Shown here one piece after another: positions 22,516-33,300 of a stretch of 64,000 nt of DNA. The DNA comes from Haliotis asinina. Lineage: Eukaryota; Mollusca; Gastropoda; Lepetellida; Haliotidae. Under the pieces are notes generated by a model that was given only the letters and a program-made list of their open reading frames with translations, was not told the origin of the DNA and did no database searches. The translations under genes were made by a program, and so were the position numbers. Every line of letters starts with the position of its first letter. Positions within the stretch are counted from its first letter, which is position 1. The stretch is taken from NCBI RefSeq assembly GCF_037392515.1, contig NC_090283.1:12778501-12842500 (forward strand), in the 5' to 3' direction.

Positions 22516-23860
22516 TAGTCAAAATGGCCACAAAAAGGTGAAAATGGCCACACCAGAAAGTCAAAATGGCCTCACCAAAAAGTCAAAATGGCCATACATT
22601 ATTTTATTATTTTTTTATGTTTATTTGTAAAAAAGACATAAGTTATATCAGGCAAAATTTGATGTTTATTACACAGGTATTATTATATCATTTTCAACAA
22701 ATAACAAATATATATATGTATGTTTTTCAAGTACAAACACCTGTTTACTGTTTATTTTTACATGTCGTTCATGAGACCATTTTAATTCTAGTGAAGTAAC
22801 AAATATATGTGTGCATGTTCTGTATTCATGTACAGCATTACTTATTATTTATTTATACTTACCTTCCACATGATTGTAAAAGAACAATTACAGTAAACAC
22901 AGCGATGAACAATGAATCAATCAATTAAGGCTTTATTAGTCAGGCATCTTAATTATGGATGTAATCACATGCTAAGCAGTAATTAACAAACCACTTAGAG
23001 GATAAGTGGTCATTACCTTCATCTTAACTTGTGACTATTGAATTTTACCAGGCTCTATGGGATGGGAATGTGATGAAGAGCCTTTATTAAATGTGCCTTG
23101 GTCTTGAATTACAGTTACCAAGCACTTCTTCACATGCAAGTGCATTTGTGTGTTGGTTTTTCCTGACGGTCTTGGTGCACTTAACACACTTTACAGCCAT
23201 GATAGAGGTAAGTGATATCATGTTCATATCTGTCCAGCATTATATAGTAATGTATCAAGACACTGAGTTGAGTCAATTGACTCAAGTAAGTTAATTACTT
23301 ATTGTATTGTTATCCTAACACTACCAAATGCTCAAAGGGTCTTGAAGTAACACCTCTAAGTATTAAGGAGGAAAACACTGAGAGATTAATTAAACATTTC
23401 CAAGTTTTAAGAAAGAAAACATTGCAATGTTTTAATTAAACATCTACAAGTGGTAGATAAGAAAACATCGCTAGAGTACCTTTTGGACATAAATTTATCC
23501 ACTAGACTCCATCAGTAGAGGTTTCCCCTTCTGTAAGCCTGTCTCGGGAAGGGTAAACTTCTCATCCACCTCAGTCTCAAAGTATCAATTAGGAAAGTAC
23601 CTCAATAATAAACACCAAGTTTTGGTCTGTGATATAGCATTTTTTTGTCATTTTTACACGTTGATAGCAAATAATACAAATGTCATGAGTACTAAAAACT
23701 AATAAAACAATGTATGGCCATTTTGACTTTCCTGTGTGGCCATTTTGACTTTTGTGTGGCCATTTTGACTAGGGGTTGTGGCCATTTTGACTTTTTTGTG
23801 GTGCCATTTTGACTAGGGTCAGTATGGCCATTTTGCCGTGTAGCCATTTTGACCAGTTCC
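22516..23860. mobile_element. Foldback-type element with tandem-repeat inverted ends
   Basis: Left end 22516-22597: about four units of roughly 20 bp (gtcaaaatggccacaccaga). Right end 23711-23860: about seven units of the inverse (tggccattttgactttt). The interior of about 1.1 kb is AT-rich and non-coding. Ends built of repeats are a known feature of foldback-type DNA elements. Confidence 0.75.
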
Positions 23861-24079
23861 CAAACAATTAACGCCTCAGACATTTGATTTCTATTTCTGT
23901 GAGTAATAGACCTACGGAACAACATGTGTTTTAACTGATTATACATGCTCGTCAACTTCGTAACATCCGGAGTTGGGGTTCATGATTGTTATAAAATATC
24001 TTCCTGTTATCGTTTGCCTGAACGTACGGTAATTGTTTGCGGTGATCTCAGATATCAGAGTATAGTTTTCATATGAAAG

Positions 24080-24300
24080 GGACCCGTGAATATCCGGGCT
24101 AGAACTGAATTTGGCCAGTAGCCCGTGCTTGTCGTAATGGCGACTAACGGGATCAGATGGTTGATATAATTCGATCGATATCCAATGGCGCTGATCGATG
24201 GTCCTGATGTGTTGATCACTTGATTGTCTTGCCCAGATTAGAATTTTTATAGACCGCCACCATATAACTGGAATATTGCTGAGTGTGGCATTAAACAAGA
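24080..24300 (+). mobile_element. SINE-A copy, diverged
   Basis: Head cgtgaatatccgggctagaa, gactaacgggatcagatgg, ccgccaccatataactgg and ctgagtgtggcattaaac. Confidence 0.8.
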
Positions 24301-24556
24301 AAAGAGCCTGTGGAAGATCGCACCCCATGTGAATAAGCCTGGTTGAAGACGAAGTTGTTGTATCTCTCTCACTCGACCATAAATGGTCTTTTTCATGTCT
24401 TTATGATTTTATCTGGCGTGTGTAATTTATGTCTGCCATGTCAAAAGTTATTTACAATTTCTTATTTTTGTAATTTAAATACAATTAAACTGCTTTATTC
24501 AATAAACGGTTGTTCTTGTGATGACTGGGATAAAATATCCTTTTTCAGTTTCCGAG

Positions 24557-24728
24557 GGGCGGTTTGGGTAGCCCAGTGGTTAAAGCATTCGCTCGTCACG
24601 CCGAAGACCCGGGTTCGATTCCCCACATGGGTACAATGTGTGAGTCCCATTTTCTGGTGTCCCCCGCCGTGATATCGCTGGAATATTGCTAAAAGCGGCG
24701 TAAAACCAAACTCACTCACTCACTCACT
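24557..24728 (+). mobile_element. SINE-B full copy with perfect target duplication
   Basis: tRNA-like head gtagcccagtggttaaagc (A box) and ggttcgattcccc (B box), gtgagtcccattttctggtg, ggaatattgctaaaagcggc and an actcactcactc tail. Flanked by cagtttccgag at 24546-24556 and 24729-24739. It is the best reference copy of the family in this window. Confidence 0.95.
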
Positions 24729-25315
24729 CAGTTTCCGAGATATCAAAGTAAGTAGCGTGCGTTACTTTTACACCGTGTTTAGCACTTTTGAAGCGAAGAT
24801 ATTATACTGAAGCTAGGAGTCTGTTTTATGAATGTCGCTTGTCATTATTTTGTCGTCTTGGATGGGCCGGGGTGTACATTCGTAACTACTCGCCTGTTTC
24901 CGTAACCTGCTTGCCAGAATGACCCGAGTAGTTACGAATGCGGTGTGTAATGACAACAGAACCCACATCGTTAACCACTGCCTCAGGGTGATTAAAGATC
25001 AGTGTAGGTTTTCAGACCTTGGTGGTGTCACAAGTTCGTGGTCAGGTAAAGTAAACTGGTTGATAACCTGCCGTCATACTCAGACAGATATTTCGCTACT
25101 TACAAGTATCGATCACTACTTGACCGTAGAACACACCTGGAATGAGCTGTTGTTATGAGTTATGGGTGATAGGTTGAAAGAAGCGTCTCGAAAATCCCCA
25201 TATCGATTTTCTGGATTTAAGCTAACGCTACTATCACAGTGCCTCAGATTGTTAGTGTGGCCTTGGAACTCTTCAAACAAGAGACACGCACATCCGAATT
25301 CTTTGTGTATGTCCG

Positions 25316-25690
25316 TGTGATGACCGAGTTGTGTGTGAAATGTTCGGCTGCTGAATGAGTTGTGTGTGAATCTTCGGCTGTTGAATGAATTGTGTGGGAA
25401 TGTCCGACTGCTGAATAAGTTGTGTGTGAATGTCCGTCTGATGAAAGAGTTCTGTGGGTACGTCTGTCTGATGAACCGTTTCACTGTGTATGACCGTCTG
25501 ATGAACGAGTTGGGTATGTATACACGCCTGACGATCTAGCTGTGTGTGTGTATACCCGCCTGACGATCTAGCTGTGTGTGTGTATACCCGCATGACGATC
25601 TAGCTGTGTGTGTGTATACCCGCGTGACGATCTAGCTGTGTGTGTGTATACCCACCCGTCCGATGAACGAGTTCTGTATCAAAACTATGT
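25316..25690 (+). repeat. Minisatellite, unit about 33-34 bp, two sub-types
   Basis: 25316-25520 has units like gaatgtccgtctgatgaacg agttgtgtgt; 25520-25660 has four near-identical units of gtatacccgcctgacgatct agctgtgtgtgt. The antisense ORFs (FSSRTFPHNS-type) are artefacts. Confidence 0.88.
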
Positions 25691-25844
25691 AAGAATCTAC
25701 ATCGAAACGTCGCTCAACGTAATAAACAAGAAGTTGTAATCCATAAAGCTGTATGTTTCATTTTTGAGTTCTGTATGTATACCTGTCCGAATAGCTGGTT
25801 GTTTATTAGCTCTTTTAATTCCAGAAATGACTTCGTAACCCAGT

Positions 25845-25930
25845 GGTATAGTTCGATGTTCATGATGTCAAACACTGGATTGCCGGACCCAAACTTATAG
25901 AGCTGGAAGACTGCCGAGTGCGGCGATACA
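25845..25930 (+). mobile_element. SINE-A fragment, strongly diverged
   Basis: gttcgatgttcatgatgtca, aacactggattgccgga and gccgagtgcggcg are kept in order. Confidence 0.55.
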
Positions 25931-26646
25931 CAACATACAAAGAAACTAACACATGTACACATTAACACATTGGTCTAACATCAACATGACAACAGGAAAT
26001 ACATTAATGTTTACGGTGCATTTATTTTTCACATATATTAATTTAAAATATGCATGATAAGTCGTGTTATGTATGATATAAATGCAGAACTGCCAACAAT
26101 CATGTTGCGTTTGGATGCGAACTTTACTCGTGTCCTTCCATAAATGTCGATTTGGGGGATTATTTGAAATTTCATAAATCATTTTCATGCTATACTATCA
26201 AACACGATTGTGTTGAGGTTGGAGTTACCGTCCGAAACACTGCGACTTATCGGAGGTTCGACACAACCCCAAAATGATGACAACATAACGAACACGCACT
26301 GACCAAGGTTTTACTTCCAGATAACTATAAGTTCGACATATCATATAACGATGCTTGAGTTGAATATCGCGGAGAGCCAACCTGTGACTTGAAGCGATAC
26401 CGAGGTTACTCTGGCCACTGACAACCATGCTTTCAATTCACACAGTGTTAAATGTCCATAGCTCAGAGCTACAATGTCACTGATTGGTTATGATATATAC
26501 AACACGCTCAAGTATTTACCGATGAAGTTTTGCCGATGCAGAAAGGGAGCAAATTGCAGGTACACTGATATAACTTTGGAAACAATATTGTCCGAGGGAT
26601 TCTGTTGTGGAGCTCCGATCACTTGTTCCACCTTGGCCTAAGGAGA
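25931..26646. other. Intergenic, no gene recognised
   Basis: Lies downstream of the NR2E gene (minus strand). TTTATT at about 26022 on the plus strand could be a distant AATAAA for it. Nothing else seen. Confidence 0.35.
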
Positions 26647-26876
26647 AGATCCATGAAGGTCTGGGTCAGAACTGATCTTCACGAATCCATGCATGTCGTA
26701 CGAGGCGACTAAGGGGATTGGGTGGTCAGGCTTGTTGACCTGGTTAACATATGCCATCGTATCCCAACATGGTAGAAATATGCTCATGTTGTTGATCGCT
26801 GGAATGTTTTGTCCCGACTCAAGTATATACAAGCCACCGCTACACAGCTGTGATATTGCTGAGTGCGGTAACCAAA
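26647..26876 (+). mobile_element. SINE-A copy
   Basis: Head atccatgaaggtctgggtc, gaggcgactaaggggattgg, gctcatgttgttgatcgctg and gatattgctgagtgcgg. Confidence 0.85.
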
Positions 26877-27084
26877 CAAAATCATTATGAAAACAAAGAA
26901 CCGCATGTTGGTACTGCCGACATAATCAGAACTTTGTTTTACGCCAGCCATTTACTAAAATTTAATTCTAAATGAGTTGACATCCCTGCCGTTGTACATC
27001 ACCGTATGCCATACTCAGACAAACTCACAATTATGTGAGGTGATGTTTTTTTCTCGCCCTTATTTAAAGCATTGACTCTCTTCT

Positions 27085-27317
27085 CTACAAGTAGTACGAT
27101 CTTATCAACTGTCTTACGGAGGTTGAAACATCGCCAAAGAAGCGTTTCTCTGTCATGTCAGCCGCCACAGTGCGCAAGACAGGAAGTGTTAGGAGCATCT
27201 TTCCAAATCTCGCGGGATTATGCTGATGAGCTTGTGTGACGTAGTGTGCCAGGGCGAGTTGTGCCTGATCCTGAAGTGTCTCAGCTTTGGTTGGCTCAAA
27301 CAGACGTTCTGACTGGT
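27085..27317 (-). CDS. NR2E gene exon 7, terminal: LBD helices 9-12
   Basis: Residues 294-370. [20 protein letters not shown] and [20 protein letters not shown] align by eye with helices 9-11 of PNR/TLX. The end, [10 protein letters not shown] then TAG, lacks the acidic residue of a canonical AF-2 helix. The acceptor is tctttag. Confidence 0.92.
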
Positions 27318-30300
27318 CTAAAGAAAGACAGAAAAACTTTGAAAGTAAGCGTAATTATAAATGTCTGTTCGTTACACGCTGCGTGAAAGCTGATGGAATG
27401 GTTCCTTTTTAAGTGCCAGTTTGCAGTGTTTAATCTAGTTTGTTTATTCTCTTAATTTCTTTGTGTAGCCTAGTGGTTAAAGCGTTCGCTCGTTGCACTG
27501 AAGACCTGGGTTCGATTTTCCACATGGTTACAATGTCCACTTCTGGTGTCCACCCGCGGTGGGATATTACTGAAAACTTGCTAAAAGCTAATAAACTATT
27601 TCACTCTCATTCTTTTTCTTGGTGTCAAGCCTGGTTCCCTGGGTTTGCTGCACTGACGTTTCACTGACCAAAGTACGGACTGCACAATGGCGCCTTCCAT
27701 TGGTGCATTGTGTGCAGTTTGTGACAATAGCGCACTGACACAAAATATCAATGCACAAATATAATTGCATCCATTTGCATATGTTGCAGGCCCTGTAGAC
27801 ATCAGTGAAGCGACATCGCATCTTACTCAGGGAACCAGGCTGTCTTCACAACAAGAGAATTTACAAACAGATTCTTGGTTAACTTTCAGTTTCACTTTCG
27901 GAATCGACACGTAACAGAATCGTTGGCTATTGTCCACTTTTATGTACATGTACAAACCTAACGAGTCATCTGATCATCTTTCAGTGTTATGGCAGAATTT
28001 AGGTATGTCCAATCCACACTCTGCTTCTATATGCTTTGAGATAATACACACTACATAATTGTTGTGAAGGTTGTAGCGAGTTAGATCCGTAAAAATGCCT
28101 CGCCATGTTTTTCAACCTTTGAATCTTACACAAGAACTTACCTTGCCGGAGAAGAACAATTGTTTCCAGGAACGGTAACTCCGTAGAATCTGCATGAAGT
28201 GTCTGGCACGTGGTGATGACCTTCTGAACGCAGGCAAGGTCATCGTCTCTGTCGTTCTGGAATAGTGCAAGGTCAGGTGAAGGTCAGGTTATATGCGGCG
28301 AAAGCATAGAGGGGGTCATGGCATTTAATGAATAAACATAAAGGTATCAGTAATAGTTGGTGCAAAATGTTGAAATGCTTTACTGTCGTAGCATATATTT
28401 TAAGAAGGTGTTTGGGATATTTATGAATACATTTGTGTTTGAACTAAGCCTGGGGTTTCATACAAGTTTGATTCTGTGAACTGACCTATCAAAGTAGTCC
28501 ACATCACTTTCAGAGTGAGTTCATGAATACAACGTCTCTTTTTACCATGTATGGCTTCACGACAAGCGAGCAGATAGTAGACAACGCTGTTGTCATAAGA
28601 AACGGAAGTTACGTCCACTTCATGCCGCTAACAACATGGACAAAATATTCAGCGAGATTTCAAACTAACACTTAGTTGAGTTTGAATTGAGATTATTTTG
28701 AGAAACAGAAAATTTCAGAAACGTCAACTGAGTAAGAAACTCTAGCAAAGTCTGGGTAATGACGAGAATTGTAATTGTTATGAAATGGACTGGTACTTAC
28801 ATCTTTTTCCGCGTTCTTCCTGGCCAATCTGGAGATATCTATAGGCCAGTACGCTGCCGCAAACAGGAACACCTCGCTCCACTTGCTCTCGAGAAGAACT
28901 AATTGGTCATGCGGATGTAGAGATTTGAAAATGTGGTTGTAATGCGTCCGGCGGAGTGCCGTTGCTAGGATTTGTTGCGCCGTAGAGTAGAGCAGACTGT
29001 TGGGGTCGCTCATGATGTTAGAACCTGTCGGAGGAGTGGCTACAGTCTGTTAGAATGTTAAGTATACAATGTAATCGTAACAGGCATTTACTATGACACC
29101 GAGGCGTCAAACACATGGCTGTCACCACACAAACACTGCTTATGATCCAGCAGTGAGTGAGTAGGTGAGAATGGCTTCACGCCGCATCAAGCAATATTCC
29201 GGCAATATCCGAATTTAGCGATCGTCATCAGCGGATCCTATTAAACGTTAAGTTGCGGAACCGCCCCGTCCTTCACCGAAAACAGGCTTCAGAATTGAAT
29301 GAGTATGGTCTTACGACGTTTTATATATTTCAGCAACATCACGGCGGAGGACACAATAAGTTTTATACAGGATATCAATGCTTAGGAGTCGAGCGTGACA
29401 GACTAATGCTTTAACCATAAGGCTACACTACCGCCCTCACAAATATGACGTCCAGGGCGTGTACAAATATCAGGACTATACACTTGGCTTCGAGGAATGA
29501 AATACATCAACCGTTCGAGCCAGGTGTTAAAATACAAAGAAACGCAATCAAATCTTATATCTCACAGCAGCATCCGTCACGTTATTCTGAGTCGCTGACG
29601 TTACGTCAACGTACACTTACCTTCAATACGCTTCATGACCTCTGACCCCTCAGCTGCCCCCGCCATCCAGTATGGTATCGCATATGGTGTCGGCCATGTT
29701 GGTATCGAACCACGTGGTACAACGGGTTTAAATGCACTGAAGTAGGAGCTCCAGGCTAGACGTTGTACGTTGCTGCCCAGCACCGATTTGGCATCCAGTG
29801 GTTCCCCTTGGTGTATATATGATGACGTTGACGTTACTATAGCAACGGTGCGGCGAGATGTGGTAGAAGCTGGATTCTTGCGACAGCCTTTGTTCTTTCT
29901 TGGCCCCCTTTCTTCCTGGACAGCTGAAAATGGAATTTCGATCGTGGGGTGCATGAGCTGTCAAGCGAGGTTTTGAGCATGAGGCGGATTGCTGGCCCAG
30001 TCTCCACAGTGCAGAAATTCTGTGGGAGTTTGTTCAGGCATGCTCGAAACCTAGCCAATTTATATCCCGAGGTCCACATGATATGGATGTGGAACTGGCA
30101 ACGACTCCAAGAGGTACACCAGACATAAAGGGGTGTGTCTCCAGGACGGCCAACCACCCCGAGAGGGACGTACAGGGATGTGATTCGAGCGCTAGAGGAG
30201 GAAGGCAGGATGTGACTTCATGGCTTACCACTATCAAGGGTGGGACACAAGACGTGAAAGGCATTACTCTGGGAGTGGCCAAAACCACGAGTAGGACACA

Positions 30301-33300
30301 CAGAACGTAAAGGATGGGACTCTATGACTTACCACATCCAAGCTAGAGTGAGTGAGTTAATATTTAACATCCAAGCTGGAGACACACAGGACGTAAAGGA
30401 CTCACCATTCTTATTCATGTTGACGGCAAAACATTTCTGAAGTCGGCAGTAGGGACACCAGTTCCTCCGTGCCTTGTCGATCACACAGCCACCTTTACCT
30501 GTTGGCAGAACCAGGAGCTGTTAGTGCGCATGATCGTACATGTGTGGAGGCAGCTATTCTACCGGGGAACGATGGAGTAAAAATACCTGACCTCATGCTA
30601 CGAACCGCTATCGTGTGGCTTAATAACGATCCTAATTGGTTGAAGGACGATTTCCTGTTTGGAATATTTAATGTAGAAACAAATCTTGCAAAAGGTTGAG
30701 AAACAATTTGTTGTTTTTATATTTTGTGCCTATGCACAAAAGATATTCAAGATATAAACGATGAAGGTCGGCCTACAATTATAAACTGACCAACCCCAGT
30801 GGAAACTGGTTTATACAGGTTTAAACTGACCTATGCACGTGTAGGAGATCCTCTTTCTGATGCTCCTCTTGAAGAAGCAGCTGCAGCCGTCACAGCAGTA
30901 CACGCCGTAGTGTTTGCCGTAGCTCTTGTCGCCACACACCTCGCACGCCACGGGCACCGGCAATGTCCGTCCTGAACGTAGAGGCAATGTATGATTTGGA
31001 AGTGTGTACCCACCTTATGCACATATATCCCACTATAACATCAACACCAAGATCCAATGAATGCTAGATGATTTTAGTGCGAACTGTGAAATACGTGCTA
31101 AGGACTCGTGTTAATGAGAATGTGGAGATTTAGTTGGTTGGTTGGTTGGTTGCACTCCGCAATGAGCCGTCCCATTTGGTTTGGGAAAAGTAAGAATAAG
31201 ACATATTTATAAGGCTCTCACGTGGTCGGTGTAGTCAGCAACATCACGGCGGAGGACACAATAAGTTTTATACAGGATATCAATGCTTAGGAATCGAGCG
31301 TGACAGACTAATACTTTAACCATAATATAGATAATTCTGCGCGAGGTCTTATTACATACGAATTATACGAAACGAGTGTCCTTCCAACGGTATCTGACGG
31401 AGCGAAAGAGAGATCAGATGCCATAGGAATGTCACGAGTTTCATAGAAATGGTATTTCACGAGACCGAGTGTGGTATTTTATTTATTACCCACGTCTAAC
31501 ATACACCAACGTGACAAAATAGTGAGGTTTTTTTCATTTTTATGGTTTCAAACTGAAACCAGTTTCATGAAGAGGTTGCGGAAGAATTGTGTACTGTAGA
31601 ACACTTTTAGCATGACGTCACACTATAATGACGTCACTATGTCTGCACCCATGGTAACTGACGTCACGATGTTGTCAGTTGTCATTGCCTCAATCACCCT
31701 ACTACAATAAACTACACTGTAGTACCTCGTTTCTTGGTTTGTAGTTGCTTCACTGAGCTAATACCACTGGTGGAAACATTACGCTTATGTTTTTCGACGG
31801 ATGTAATACCCAAGTCCGACTGACAATTAAACAGCGCGACGGCAACGCTCGCAATGTTTACATTCCTAAATGCATGTGGGTTATAGAATGTATGTACAAA
31901 TAATTAAATTTTTATTGTGTTCATTAAAAGTCTGGCAATCTGATTGGTTAACTGGGAACATTTCTTTTGATTTCATTTCGCAATGAATATGAAAAAATAA
32001 GCCACGCCCACCGAACCGGGCTACTTTCGGACCTGAGGAATGTCGGGGAATACGTTTACACAGCGAGGGAATTCCCTTGCACTCGGGTACCTTAATGAAC
32101 TTTGAGTAAACTTTGTGGTTAACATAAACAAACAACTCAAGATTATCCGTGAACGTTAATAACGTTGCAACGCCTCGACAAGAGCATGCGCACGATGGAA
32201 CATCAGTTCATGGCATCGCAATCCCAGTCACATCACAGCCTCTTTCTACTTAAACAAATACTACAATCTCAGTTCCACTAACTTCATATCATCGGGCTTC
32301 ATTTCCATTTCTCACTTTTCAAACTGTCTCTTTCAGTTCGCAGGTAGTAATTCAAACGTTTGAACTTGAAACTTTGCCGATACCGGGACGCGTCACGTTG
32401 AGTTGTTCCACTCTGATTCGCCGACCGATGTTAGCTTGGTTGATTGACAGCTGTTTGGGGGGTGCTCTATGCTGATTGGCTAATGGTTTGGTAGGCGTGT
32501 CATTTTATGTAAAAGAGTCACGCCATTACCGAATTCTTACACCGAAAATGTTAATCGGTGGTAACAAAGATATCTGTTTCGATGAATTTGATTATGTTCA
32601 AAGAAAATATTGTTAACAGGGTATAGTATTTGTTGCTGAATTTAATTATAAGGATTGACTTTGTATTTATTTCTTTGCATTGAAGTATGAAACTAAAAAC
32701 CAATGTGCAAACTGTATGAATCCGCGTAGAAATACACAGTCAATCCTTAAATAATGTTTGTTATAAATGGAAATGTAGTTCCGTCTCAACGTGACGTAAC
32801 TGACAGGTCATCGGTTATCCAATCAAATCGTTAGAATCTCAAGTCAACTCCGACGTCGGGTTTCCTGGTTCTCAGACCAATCTCTTTCAGCCTGTTATGC
32901 ACTTTTTGACAGGATTTCCTCTGAAGTCCAGGTACTCTGGCTCCTGTGCTCACCAGTGGCAGTACGATCACGCAACTGTAGTACCCGGACGTACCGATCT
33001 TGGCCAGCAGTGTGACCTCGAGGTCTGCTTGTGCGGGGGCGATCATTTGATTTGTTTGCTTGCCACGACCCACAAGCCATGGTATCTTGCTCAGATTAAC
33101 TTTCAGACCTTTCTAATCCTTGCAAGAAATCTCATCAAAATCAACATTTTCCGGCAAAATCGATTTTTTTCACTCGTGCAGTTGTGTAAAATCACGTTAT
33201 CAACACTTTCGTTACATATTTTGACGATTGTTTGAACACAATGGGTAATTAATAGATTTTTAAAAAAATACAGCGGTATATAACTGCCATATTGTTTAGG

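Noticed and set aside
24557-24640. tRNA gene
   Set aside because: A and B boxes are present but no acceptor stem pairs; it is the head of the SINE-B family, which recurs across the window.
32831-33073. 80-codon minus-strand ORF as an alternative first NR2E exon
   Set aside because: No donor in the right phase and no resemblance to an NR2E N-terminus; the ATGG/gtaagt at 41789 fits better.
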